From Budorcas taxicolor (Eukaryota > Chordata > Mammalia > Artiodactyla > Bovidae), in NCBI RefSeq assembly GCF_023091745.1, contig NC_068920.1, positions 147,527,622-147,591,621 of the forward strand: DNA of 64,000 nucleotides, in the 5' to 3' direction. The position numbers were made by a program, and so were the translations under genes. Position 1 is the stretch's first letter. The number at the start of each line of letters is the position of its first letter. Positions 33,978-44,716 of the stretch are shown one piece after another. The notes beneath the pieces were generated by a model, which saw nothing but the letters and a program-made list of their open reading frames with translations, made no database searches and was not told the origin of the DNA.

Positions 33978-34327
33978 TGTAGGCATATGTAATGGCCTGC
34001 CACAGAGAGATAACCTGAGCCAGCCCACCTGTGAAGGACAGTAAAGAACTGAAACTGACACAACCGCCTACTGGAGGCTTGCCATTCTAGGGGACATTTG
34101 CAAGGACTGAATAGTCTTTTTACTGTGTTTCTTCACCTCTCCCCCCATCTCTGATCCATAAAAGAATCTGACATCCAAGCCCCTACAAGATGGTTATTTT
34201 GAGGCGCTAGCCTGTCAACTTCTTGGTCGGCTGTCTCCAGAATAAAATCCCTTCCTTGTCTCAACACTTCATCTCGGATTCATTGGCCTATTGTACGGCG
34301 AGCTGAGCAAGCTTGGACTCGGTAACA
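33978..34327 (+). mobile_element. Solo LTR, class I (ERV1) type
   Basis: About 350 bp beginning tgtaggc and ending ggtaaca. It has the poly(A) signal in 'gaataaaatcccttcc' near 34240 followed by a U5-like segment ('gagcaagcttggactcggta'). No matching direct repeats flank it and no internal viral sequence is present. Class is inferred from U5 style; boundaries are approximate. Confidence 0.6.
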
Positions 34328-34339
34328 GACAGAACACAT

Positions 34340-34539
34340 GCTGAACTCCTTGTTTAACCCACGGAGCATGATTTCCAGGCACTCTTGTCCCCATTTCACA
34401 AAAGAGACAACAAGCTTCTGGGAAGGATGAAGTAATTTGTTCAAGGTCCACACCCAGCAGATGGTGCAGTCAGGGGGATACAGTTCTTTCTGAAGCTCCA
34501 TCGGTTCTGGAAACCAGAGGTTCAGGTTTTGCTACTTGA
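34340..34539. other. Old repeat trace between LTR and BovB
   Basis: 'tcacaaaagagacaacaagc' and 'aaggtccacacccagcagat' resemble a reversed MIR. Weak. Confidence 0.35.
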
Positions 34540-34551
34540 TGTGACTGACTA

Positions 34552-34920
34552 TGGTGAACTGTGGTGGTGGAGAAGACTCTTGAGAGTCCCTTGGACTACC
34601 AGGGGATCAAGCCAGTTAGTCCTAAAGGAAATCAGTCCTGAATATTCATTAGAAGGACTGATAGTGAAGCTGAAACTCCAATACTTTGACCATCTGATTC
34701 AAAGAACTGATTCATTGGAAAAGACCCTGATGCTGGGAAAGATTGAAGGCAGGAGGAGAAGGGGAAGACAGAGGCTGAGATGGTTGGATGGCATCAGCAA
34801 CTCAATGGACATGAGTTTGAGTAAACTCTGGGAGTTGGTGGGGGAGGCCTGGCATGCTGCCGTCCATGCGGTCGCAAAGAGTCGGATACGACTGAGCAAC
34901 CGAGCTCAACTGAACTGAAC
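34552..34920 (+). mobile_element. BovB 3' end, 5'-truncated
   Basis: From 'tggtgaactgtggtggtgga' to the TGAAC tail. Perfect 12-bp TSD tgtgactgacta at 34540-34551 and 34921-34932. Confidence 0.95.
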
Positions 34921-35066
34921 TGTGACTGACTAGGAGCTTTCATGTGATGCTGGTGGTTGTCAGTTACCAACTGGCACTTGCCAATAGCATTGCCAATGAG
35001 TGAACAGCAAAGGCCTTTGCCGTCTGCCTCTGCGGAGATTAGACTCAGACTCTGTGGAGATTGAGC

Positions 35067-35272
35067 TTCGCTGTGGTGTCTCAGACGGTGAAAGAATCCG
35101 TCTGCAGTGCAGGAGACCTGTGTTCGATGCCTGGGGTGGGACGATCCCCTGGAGGAGGGCATGGCAATGCACTCCAATAGTCTTGTCTGGAGAATCCCAT
35201 GGACAGAGGAGCGTGGCAGGCTACAGTCCAAGGGATTGCAGAGTTGGACACGACTGTGACTGAGCGCACACA
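35067..35272 (+). mobile_element. Bov-tA SINE
   Basis: 'ttcgctgtggtgtctcagac', box B-like 'tgttcgatgcc', end 'gactgtgactgagcgcacac'. TSD tctgtggagattgagc / tctgtggagactgaac at 35051-35066 and 35273-35288. Confidence 0.9.
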
Positions 35273-35288
35273 TCTGTGGAGACTGAAC

Positions 35289-35665
35289 CTTGTGCTGTCG
35301 CAGCTGTTGACCTCTTCAGAGTGGAGTGAGGCACTCTGTGCTGCAGGGAATCTGGTGGGACAGGTCTTTAGATAATTGGGTATTTTCAGGAACTGACTTT
35401 GCATCTTTGCATCTTCTGGTATTTAGAAAAGCACTAAATCCCTTCAAGATGACATCACAGCTTGTGACTAGCAGAAAACCCTGTAAAGTAAGTGCTTGAT
35501 TGCATTGAACTCCATCACCAAAATCTCATATATTGACCTTCCCCCATTACCTCTTTGGAGCAGTCTCTCAGAGCTATCTGAGGTGCTGCCTCCCAGGCTG
35601 CAGTCCTCATTTTGCCCCCAAATAAAAACTCGCAGTTTTCAAGTTGTGCATCTTTTCAGTCGACA
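35289..35665. other. Single-copy DNA, no gene recognised
   Basis: Nothing recognisable. Confidence 0.4.
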
Positions 35666-35862
35666 TAGTAAAGACGCTGCTCACCAATGCAGGAGACGTA
35701 AAAGATGCAGGTTTGATCCCTCGGTGGGGAAGATCCTGGTATGGCAACCCACTCTAGAATTCTTGCCTGGAGAATCCCATGGACAGAGCAGCCTGGAGGG
35801 CTATAGTCTATTGGGTCACAAAGAGTTGGAAATGACTGAAGCGAGTTAGCACACTACACATG
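35666..35862 (+). mobile_element. Bov-tA SINE, diverged
   Basis: Starts 'agtaaagacgctgctcacca' (box A region truncated), keeps 'ggtttgatccctc' and 'attcttgcctggagaatccc'. Confidence 0.8.
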
Positions 35863-36462
35863 TGACCAACTAGACCCTTACAAGTCCTGCGTGTCTGTCA
35901 GCCTTAAATCAAACATCTCGACTCTCACCAGCCCAGGGTGCCGACCCTTTGTTTCTGAGGCCTGGTTGATATCAAGCTTCAATGGAAGAAGAGAATTTTA
36001 CTTCAGCTACTGTCCAAGAGCCACAGAGCTGGACGGTGTTTAAAGCAGTCAATGCAGATTTTAACCAGCAGCTACTGCAGGGGGGAAAGAGCCTGCAGGA
36101 CAGAAGGGGCTCAAATCCGAGAGCAGCCTGGCCACATGGGCATTTATGGCCCAGGGATGAGGTAGGGGTCAGTGAACGGAAAATTGCCAAGAGAAAGCTT
36201 TGGGGTAAGGGTGGAGAGGGGGCGGTGTTTCTGGTTAAACTGGATTCTTGCTGGAGGCAGGCCTGGGGGATCAGTCGTGGAATTTGATTAGATATTCAGG
36301 GTGATTAGAGGGTGGGGTTCCTTCTTAACTGACTTAACAAGATTCTTGCTACAACTGGGCTGTGCAGGCCCAACAAGGACAACCCAGGTAGAGGCCTCGA
36401 TGGTTCAGAGAACCTGAGTGAGTGAGGACAGCACCTCAATGGATTTTCCCTGATGACCATAT
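35863..36462. other. Single-copy DNA, no gene recognised
   Basis: Frames at 35982-36287 (plus) and 35972-36190 (minus) overlap. No family match. Confidence 0.4.
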
Positions 36463-36666
36463 TGTTGTTTAGTCGCTAAGTTGGTCTGACTCTTTGCGAC
36501 CCTGTGGACAGAAGCCCTCCAGGTTCCTCTGTTCATGGATTTCCCAGACAAGAATAGTGGAGTGGGTTGCCATTTCCTTCTCCAGGGGATCTTCCCAGCC
36601 CAGGGATCACACCCTCTTCTCCTGCATTGCAGTTGGATTCTTGTCCACTGAGTCATCAGGGAAGCC
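36463..36666 (-). mobile_element. Bov-tA SINE
   Basis: 'ttgttgtttagtcgctaagt' to 'gagtcatcagggaagccc'. Confidence 0.9.
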
Positions 36667-37146
36667 CACGCTCTCAGACTTCAAAGCTGAGCGTGTGCTG
36701 CACCTGGAAGCCAAATGCTAGGATGGCTTTTGTGTTTAAAAGATGCGCTGGGGCTGCAGGCTGAAGACAGGCCTGAGGCAGGGGGTCCGGACTGTGGCCT
36801 GGAGTTCCGGGGGAGACCAGGAAGCCGCAGGGGCAGTGGTGGGGGGTGGGGGTGGGGAGGGTGAAGGGGTTCCTCAACCATGCTGGTTTGAGGAAGCTGC
36901 AGGAATCTGCACTGGGGGAGGGTGGCTGGACGCACAATCTTGGAGCCCAGGACAGAAGCGTGGGCTGGACACTTTTCAAAAAAAGTGCTTTGTCTCACTG
37001 TTCACTTATCCCAGGGTAGGCAAGGCATGCGCTAGGGAGCAGAAGGTAAGAAGCTGGGGGAAGATGCCATAGGAACTGCAGACATTCTTTATCCTCTAAT
37101 GGCAGACGCCACTGCAACGCACAGCAAGGGCTTTTCAGGGGGTGCT
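36667..37146. other. Single-copy DNA with a G-rich tract
   Basis: Contains a guanine-run cluster at about 36838-36872. No exon recognised. Confidence 0.45.
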
Positions 37147-37156
37147 TATACAGGAC

Positions 37157-37346
37157 GGGCTTCCCTTATGGCTCAGCTGGTAAAGAATCTGCTCAAAATG
37201 CGGGAGACCTGGATTTGATCCCTGGGTTGGGAAGATCCCCTGGAGAAGGGAAAGGCTTCCTACTCTAGTATTCCGGCCTGGAGAATTCTATGGACTGTAT
37301 AGTCCATGGAGTCACAAAGAGTTGGATACAACTGAGTGACTTTCAC
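37157..37346 (+). mobile_element. Bov-tA SINE
   Basis: 'gggcttcccttatggctcag' to 'caactgagtgactttcac'. TSD tatacaggac at 37147-37156 and tatataggac at 37347-37356. Confidence 0.9.
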
Positions 37347-37524
37347 TATATAGGACCGAATAAAAGTGTCATGTGGCCAAGTGGACGCATCATGATGTGC
37401 GTGCACAGTGCTATAAATAACCTCAGATGTTACATAACCAGGCAAAGTCATTGTTTACAAAACATGGGGCAAGAAAGCCTGACCATCGCCATCTTGGCTA
37501 ACTGCTCTTTCCCTACAACCTTTA

Positions 37525-37770
37525 AAATTTCAAATAACTGCAGATTCACAGGAAGTTGTAAAGAAAAATAAAAAGAACAGTTAGGATGTCATCCAGTTTC
37601 GCTTGATGGTGATGTCTTGCATAAGTACAGTATCAAAGCCAGGGAGCTGACGTGGGTGCCATCCAGAGAGCTGGTTCAGATTTCAGCGGATTCATATGTT
37701 GTCTGTGTGTGCAGGTCTAGGCAATTTTATGACGCATGTAGATTTGGGTAACCACACTGACATCGATTGT
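37525..37770 (-). mobile_element. Ancient L1 (L1M type) 3' fragment
   Basis: 'cagattcacaggaagttgta', 'cagtatcaaagccagggagc' and 'ggcaattttatgacgcatgt' follow the reversed 3' region of old mammalian L1. Confidence 0.65.
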
Positions 37771-38199
37771 GCGCGTGTTCATTTGCTGATGGAATGTTTC
37801 TATGTTCAGTAATGGTGTCTTGGAAGCATCTTTGATGGACACTTAAGGCTCCAGAACTGGATGAGATGTCCATGGAGAGGACACAGAGGAAGAAGAGGAG
37901 AGGCTGGGGTGGGGCAATATGTCCTGGGTGGCAGATACCAGATGGAGGAAGATGGTTCTGCTCTGGCCCCTGGAGGGCCTTCCTGGAAGAGACATTTCTG
38001 AGAAAGGAAGGGGCTCAGGCTCCCCTCAAAGGCACCATGTTGTCCTCAGCCCAGCCCACCTCATCTCAGCCCTTGGCTCCGGGCTTTCAAGACCTCCTCC
38101 TAGGTCCCCAAACCATCAGCCCCAAATACCAGCTTGGTGGTCCCTGTGCCAGGCTCCCCAGAAAGCAATCTGCATCTGGAATGCTTTGTTGCATCCTGG
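37771..38199. other. Single-copy DNA, no gene recognised
   Basis: Frames at 37866-38282 and 37919-38236 overlap and run into the SINE. Not supported as coding. Confidence 0.4.
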
Positions 38200-38210
38200 G
38201 TACCAAATCT

Positions 38211-38434
38211 GGGCTTCCCTGGTGGCTCCACGGTAAAGAGCCCTGCCTGGCAATGCAGGAGATGCAGGAGATGCAGGTTTGATCCCTGGATGCAGAAGAT
38301 CCCCTGGAGAAGGGAATGGCTACCCACTCCAGTATTCTTGCCTGGAAAATTCCATGGACAGAGGAGCCTGGCGGGCTACAGTCCACAGGGTTGAAGAGTC
38401 AGACATGACTGAGCGACTGAGGACATGAGCCTGT
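38211..38434 (+). mobile_element. Bov-tA SINE
   Basis: 'gggcttccctggtggctcca', with an 'aggagatgc' unit duplicated in the head (near 38261-38276). TSD gtaccaaatct at 38200-38210 and 38435-38445. Confidence 0.95.
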
Positions 38435-38451
38435 GTACCAAATCTAGGCTT

Positions 38452-38975
38452 CAGTTCAGTTCAGTTCATTCGCTCAGTGGTATCCGACTCTGAGACTCCA
38501 CGAATCGCAGCACACCAGGCCTCCCTGTCCATCACCAACTCCCGGAGTTCACCCAAACTCACGTCAATCGAGTTGGTGATGCCATCCAGCTATCTTATCC
38601 TCTGTCGTCCCCTTCTCTTCCTGCCCCCAATCCCTCCCGGCATCAGGCTCTTTTCCAATGAGTCATCTCTTCGCATCAGTTGGCCAAAGTATTGGAGTTT
38701 CAACTTTAGCATCAGTCCTTCCAATGTACAGCCAGGACTGATATCCTTTAGAATGGACTGGTTGGATCTCCTTGCAGTCCAAGGGACTCTCAAGAGTCTT
38801 CTCCAACACTGCAGTTCAAAAGCATCAATTCTTCGGGGCTCAGCTTTCTTCACAGTCCAACTCTCACATCCATACATGACTACTGGAAAAACCATAGCCT
38901 TGACTAGACGGACCTTTGTTGACAAAGTAATGTCTCTGCTTTTTAATATGCTATCTAGGTTGGTCACAACTTTCC
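38452..38975 (-). mobile_element. BovB 3' end, 5'-truncated, next to the Bov-tA
   Basis: Tail 'cagttcagttcagttcattc' to 'ggttggtcacaactttcc'. TSD ctaggctt at 38444-38451 and 38976-38983. The left copy overlaps the right TSD of the preceding Bov-tA. Confidence 0.95.
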
Positions 38976-38983
38976 CTAGGCTT

Positions 38984-39744
38984 GGAAAATTGTAAATGTA
39001 CTTGAATAATATGTCAATGACACAATACTGTAACCAAGGCTGAGGGGACACTGGTGTCACTGTCGTGAGGCTGGACACTGGAGTCTCATTCACCCCATCA
39101 CAGGGCCTGCTGGACAGGGCACGCTTGTGTGCACTCAGCTGTCTGTGGTTAAATATTACGATTTTTGGTATCTTTTCCCATCAGAGCACACAGCCATGCT
39201 GTCTGCTTTAGTCAGCTCCTACTTAAGTAAGGAGGGTATTTTCCCCAAGGAGGAGGGGGTGCCTCAGTATCAATTCCACGCTTTATTTTAATTCTGTGAT
39301 TTTCACATTAATTCTTTCATCCATGAAGTTTCAGTTTTGCAAATTCTGCCTATCACAGCAGAATGGACACTTGCCCAATGGAAACCCCACGGTGAAACGT
39401 CGGGTGCTGTGGCCGGGCCTGAATGGTGCAGCGGCGCCATCGTCTGGTGGAACTGCGAGCTGCACCCTGAGAAAACCGACTGCTTTTCTCTTCTACATCT
39501 TCTACAAGCATCCGGTTCACCCAGCCCCAGAGGCTCCCAGCTGTCCCAGCTCTGGGAAAGCCCAGGTGTGGACCTGGGAGACAGGGACCAATATTTAGGG
39601 ATCCCTACTGACTGTGTCTCAAAAATTACGATGAGGATCAGGGATGAAGGGGAAATGGTCCCTGACATCCCAGAACTCACACCTGGTGGAAGATGTGAAC
39701 CAAGACAATGATGCTTAAGAGTTGAGCTGCCTGGGGATGTGGTT
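38984..39744. other. Single-copy DNA, no gene recognised
   Basis: 39337-39711 has an open frame of 124 codons, but opposite-strand frames of similar length (39303-39680) overlap it. No family match. Confidence 0.4.
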
Positions 39745-39895
39745 CTGGCTCTGCCCCTGCCGGCTATGGGACCTGGGGCAAGCGGCTTAGGCTCTTTTTA
39801 GGCTCAGCTGTTTTGTATTAAACAGGAAAACAAGGCTAATAATTAGTTCCTGGTGTGGTTGTTTAAAAAAGACATTCACTGTGAAATGTAAAGTA
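39745..39895 (+). mobile_element. MIR SINE
   Basis: 'ggttctggctctgcccctgc' then 'gggacctggggcaagcggct' fits MIR core order. Confidence 0.6.
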
Positions 39896-39900
39896 CATAA

Positions 39901-40068
39901 GTTCAATTCAGTTCAATTACTCAGCCGTGTCCGACTCTTTGCGACCCAATGGACTGCAGTACTCCAGGCCTCCCTGTCCATCACCAACTCCCAGAGTTTA
40001 CTCAAACTCATGTCCATCCAGTAGGTGATACCATCCAACCATCTCATCCTCTGTCGTCCCCTTCTCCT
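39901..40068 (-). mobile_element. BovB 3' tail fragment
   Basis: 'gttcaattcagttcaattac' to 'ctctgtcgtccccttctcct'. Only the last part of the element. Confidence 0.85.
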
Positions 40069-40478
40069 GCCTTCAAAGGAAGGTAATTATATTTCTTACT
40101 GATGTAATAACAACTGATCAGACAGAGAAGGGGGTGCTGGGAGGTGGGGGTCAGGAAAGGTTTTCCAAGTGAGGGTACATTTCAGCTGGGTTTTGAAAGA
40201 TTTCCAGTCCAACTAAGGGGAAGGGCATTCTGTGTGGGTGAACGGCATGTACACAGCTACAGTAAGAAGTACTGTGGCATTTGGGAAATGGCACATGGTT
40301 TAGTCTGATCTGATCTAAGCAGAAGTAGGGGTGAGGGGGGCATAGAGCTGGTAGAACTGAAACTAGGCAGGTGAGCTTTAAAAATCTCTAGGAGGGGGTG
40401 AAAACTCTGTGTTTCTTACAAAGATTCCCTGGGGATTCAGAGGCCTCCTGCCAAAGGTCTAATGTCTGAAAACCATAA
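40069..40478. other. Old repeat-like DNA, unassigned
   Basis: 40140-40280 ('ggaaaggttttccaagtgag', 'gaagggcattctgtgtgggt') resembles an old mammalian interspersed repeat that I cannot name. No exon. Confidence 0.35.
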
Positions 40479-40479
40479 T

Positions 40480-40640
40480 TCTACTAAGCATTCTACATAA
40501 TCCTCTCCAATCTGCACCATAGCCTAGCAAAGTAAACATTACACACAGCAGAAAGCTGAGGCTCGGAGAGGTTAAGTGACTCACCCAAGATCACACAGTG
40601 AATGTGAGCTGAGATTCACTTCCTGGTGGTTTTGACTTCA
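40480..40640 (-). mobile_element. MIR SINE
   Basis: 'gctcggagaggttaagtgac' followed by 'aagatcacacagtgaatgtg'; reversed MIR. Confidence 0.65.
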
Positions 40641-40925
40641 AACCCCCTGCACGTAGCGTGTTCTCAGTGAAAGCAGATACAACCTCAGTTCTGACGCTCT
40701 TCAGGGCTGGGCTGCCGGGGGTGCTGGTGTTGTGTTTTCCTGACATCTGTGCTGTCAGGGTTTGAGGGAAGATAGGCCTGGGGCCAGGGAAGCCCACTCA
40801 GGGTGCCAGATTCTCAGGCTGGGTGCACGCACTTAGAAAGGTTTTCTTGGTTGCAATTCCTTATTGGAAAGAAGAGATCTCTGCTTTTCCTTTCTCAGGA
40901 ATTTCCAGAGATTGTTTTGTGGGTG

Positions 40926-41186
40926 ACTGATATTGAAGCTGAAACTCCAATACTTTGACCACCTGATGCAAAGAACTGACTCATTAGAAAAGACCCTGAT
41001 GCTGGGAAAGATGGAAGGTGGGAGGAGAAGGGGATGACAGAGGATGAGATGGTTGGATGGCATCACCGACTCAATGGACATGAGTTTGAGTAAACTCTGG
41101 GAGTTGGTGATGGACAGGGAGGCCTGGCGTGCTGCAGTCCACGGGGTCGCTAAGAGTCAGACATGACTGAGCGACTGATCTGAACT
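40926..41186 (+). mobile_element. BovB 3' tail, 5'-truncated
   Basis: From 'actgatattgaagctgaaac' to 'gagcgactgatctgaacta'; short plus-strand copy. Confidence 0.9.
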
Positions 41187-41312
41187 AACTAATGTCATTT
41201 TTTAAAAATGCAAAACAATCTCAAACTTGCAGAAAAGTTTCAGCACAAATTACATATTTTTTTGTAGAATCGTCTGAGGACACGTTGACATGATGCTCTG
41301 TCACCCCTGAAT

Positions 41313-41390
41313 CAGTTCAGTTCAGTCACTCAGTTGTGTCTGACTCTGCGACCCCATGGACTGCAGCACACCAGGCCTCCCCTGAATACC
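41313..41390 (-). mobile_element. 78-bp BovB tail insertion
   Basis: Only the BovB 3' end (cagttcagttcag tail plus about 55 bp). Perfect 12-bp TSD tcacccctgaat at 41301-41312 and 41391-41402. Confidence 0.95.
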
Positions 41391-41815
41391 TCACCCCTGA
41401 ATGCTTCAGTGTATTTCCTGCAAATAAAGACTTCCTCCTATTTAGTCACAACACAGCCATCGCGATGTGGCATTGCTGTTCCAGTCTCCCCACCTGTCCC
41501 CATGATTCCTTTGTCGTAAAGGGATGCGGTTCTGATCTGCCCTGAATCTGGCTGTGGGCTCCGTGGCCCCCTGAAGTCTGGAGCAGTTCCTCCACAGTTA
41601 AGCTAAGGAAAGCCTGACTTTCATGACTTTGACAACTAGAGGATTAAGGATCTGTTTGTCTGTTTGTCTATGGCCTGTCTCTGTTTGAGTGTGTCTGCTG
41701 TTCCTTTGTGATGGGATTCAGGTTAAAAATCTTTGGCAGGAACATCCCAGAAGTGCTGCTTGTGTGGCACTTTCAGTTCGTCCCATTAACTTTTTTTTTT
41801 CCAGTTTGTCCCATT

Positions 41816-43618
41816 GCAGAGTTCCAAAGAATAGCAGGAAGAGATAAGAAAGCCTTCTTCAGTGATCAATGCAAAGAAGAGGAAAAGAACAGAATGGGAA
41901 AGACTAGAGATCTCTTCAAGAAAATTAGAGATACCAAGGAAACATTTCATGCAAAGATGGGCTCCATAAAGGACAGAAATGGTATGGACCTAACAGAAGC
42001 AGAAGATATTAAGAAGAGGTGGCAAGAATACACGGAAGAACTGTACAAAAAAGACCTTCACGACCCAGATAGTCATGATGATGTGATCACTAATCTAGAG
42101 CCAGACATCTTGGAATGTGAAGTCAAGTGGGCCTTAGAAAGCATCACTACGAACAAAGCTAGTGGAGGTGATGGAATTCCAGTTGTTTCAAATCCTGAAA
42201 GATGATGCTGTGAAAGTGCTGCACTCAATATGCCAGCATGTTTGGAAAACTCAGCAGTGGCCACAGGACTGGAAAAGGTCATTTTTCATTCCAATTCCAA
42301 AGAAAGGCAATGCCAAAGAATGCTCAAACTACCACACAATTGCACTCATCTCACATGCTAGTAAAGTAATGCTCAAAATTCTCCAAGCCAGGCTTCAGCA
42401 ATACGTGAACCGTGAACTTCCAGATGTTCAAGCTGGTTTTAGAAAAGGCAGAGGAACCAGAGATCAAATTGGCAACATCCGCTGGATCATGAAAAAGCAA
42501 GAGAGTTCCAGAAAAACATCTATTTCTGCTTTATTGACTATGCCAAAGCCTTTGACTGTGGGGATCACAATAAACTGGAAAATTCTTCGAGAGATGGGAA
42601 TACCAGAGCACCTGACCTGCCTCTTGAGAAATCTGTATGCAGGTCAGGAAGCAACAGTTAGAACTGGACATGGAACAACAGACTGGTTCCCAATAGGAAA
42701 AGGAGTACGTCAAGGCTGTATATTGTCACCCTGCTTATGTAACTTATATGCAGAGTTCATCATGAGAAATGTTGGACTGGAAGAAACACAAGCTGGAATC
42801 AAGATTGCCGGGAGGAATATCAATCACCTCAGATATGCAGATGGCACCACCCTTATGGCAGAAAGTGAAGAGGAGCTAAAAAGCCTCTTGATGAAAGTGA
42901 AAGAGGAGAGTGAAAAAGTTGGCTTAAAGCTCAACATTCAGAAAATGAAGATCATGGCATCTGGTCCCATCACTTCATGGCAAATAGATGGGGAAACAGT
43001 GGAAACAGTGTCAGACTTTATTTTTTTGGGCTCCAAAATCACTGCAGATGGTGACTGCAGCCATGAAATTAAAAGACACTTACTCCTTGGAAGAAAAGTT
43101 ATGAGCAACATAGATGGCATATTCAAAAGCAGAGACATTACTTTGCCGATTAAGGTCCGGCTAGTCAAGGCTATGGTTTTTCCAGTGGTCATGTATGGAT
43201 GTGAGAGTTGGACTGTGAAGAAGGCTGAGCGCTGAAGAATTGATGTTTTTGAACTGTGGTGTTGGAGAAGACTCTTGAGGGTCCCTTGGACTGCAAGGAG
43301 ATCCAACCAGTCCATTCTGAAGGAGATCAGCCCTGGGATTTCTTTGGAAGGAATGATGCTAAAGCTGAAGCTCCAGTACTTTGGCCACCTCATACGGAGA
43401 GTTGACTCATTGGAAAAGACTCTGATGCTGGGAGGGATTGGGGTCAGGAGGAGAAGGGGACGACCGAGGATAAGATGGCTGGATGGTATCACGGACTTGA
43501 TGGACATGAGTCTGAGTGAACTCCGGGAGATGGTGATAGATAGGGAGGCCTGGCGTGCTGTGATTCATGGGGTCGCAAAGAGTCGGACACGACTGAGCGA
43601 CTGAACTGAACTGAACTG
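41816..43618 (+). mobile_element. BovB LINE, 5'-truncated
   Basis: Begins 'gcagagttccaaagaatagc' in the ORF2 linker and runs uninterrupted to the (TGAAC)n tail at 43600-43618. Inserted in the old L1. No clear TSD pair. Confidence 0.9.
41822..43604 (+). pseudogene. BovB reverse transcriptase with YADG catalytic box
   Basis: Frames 41708-42205, 42162-43235 and 43275-43604 together cover linker, RT and C-terminus. The first two are separated by a frameshift around 42180 (KASGGDGIPV then a shift). The RT keeps GVRQGCILSPCLCNLY, but the catalytic box reads RYADGTTL, so the second aspartate of YADD is lost. A second lesion lies near 42500-42590, where FIDYAKAFD is read out of frame. A stop after KAER (43235) separates the C-terminal part. 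Dead copy. Confidence 0.85.
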
Positions 43619-44150
43619 AACGATGGATGCCACGCTCATGGTATATCCACTGGTTACAGTGGTGACTGCCTGGCTTCTCCCTGAAAGTTACCTTTGCAAT
43701 TAATAAATATTCTGTGAGGGATATGTTGACACTCTGAATATCCCATTTCTCATCAGACTTTCTGTTTGTTTATCTCTATTCCGTTTACTCAGTGGGTTAC
43801 AATCCATTACTATTGTTGTATGTCTATGTGCAAATTATCTCAGATTTGGCTCTAGGAGCCCCCGGAGCTGGCTTCTGTGTCCTTTTAGTGTGCTCCCTCA
43901 TTCTCTGAGCGCTCCCCATTTTCTGGTGCAGTAAGATAACCCAAGTTCTTTCCGTTCTTCCTCTCCTCTGCCCACGCCATGGAAGCAGCCAGTTCTCCAA
44001 GGAGCCCCAGTCCACCTAGTGGGGAATAGAACTTACAGTCAGTATCTAGATGTTCAAGCTGGATTTAGAAAAGGCAGAGGAATCAGAGATCAAATTGCCA
44101 ACATGCAGTGAATCATCAAAAAAGCAACAGAGTTCCAGAAAAACATCTAC

Positions 44151-44262
44151 AGCTGCTGCTAAGTCACTTCAGTCGTGTCCGACTCTGTGCGATCCCATAG
44201 ACGGCAGCTCACCAGGCTCCTCTGTCCCTGGGATTCTCCGGGCAAGAACACTGGAGTGGGTT
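44151..44262 (-). mobile_element. Bov-A2 monomer inside BovB
   Basis: 'agctgctgctaagtcacttc' to 'aacactggagtgggtt'. TSD agaaaaacatctac at 44137-44150 and agaaaaccatctac at 44263-44276. Confidence 0.9.
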
Positions 44263-44716
44263 AGAAAACCATCTACTTTTGCTTTATTAACTATGCCAAA
44301 GGCTTTGACTGTGTGGATCACAACAAACTGTGGAAAATTCTGAAAGAGGTGGGAATATGAGACCACCTGACCTGCCTCCTGAGAAATCTCTATGCTAGTC
44401 AAGAAGCAACTGCACATGGAACAACAGACTGGTTCCAAATCAGGAAAGGAGTATGTCAAGGCTGTATATTGTTACCCTGCTTATTTAACTTATATGCAGA
44501 GTACCTCACGAGAAACGCTGGGCTGGATGAAGCTCAAGCTGAAATCAAGATTGCTGGGAGAAATATCAATAACCTCAGATATGCAGATGACACCACCTTT
44601 ATGGTAGAAACTGAAGAAGAACTAAAAGGCTTTTGATGAAAGTAAAAGAGGAGAGTGAAAAAGTTGGCTTAAAACTCAACATTCAGAAAATGAAGATCAT
44701 GGCATTCTGTCCCATT

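Noticed and set aside
39303..39711. Opposing frames of 124-125 codons
   Set aside because: Both strands are open over the same DNA with no family match; typical chance overlap.
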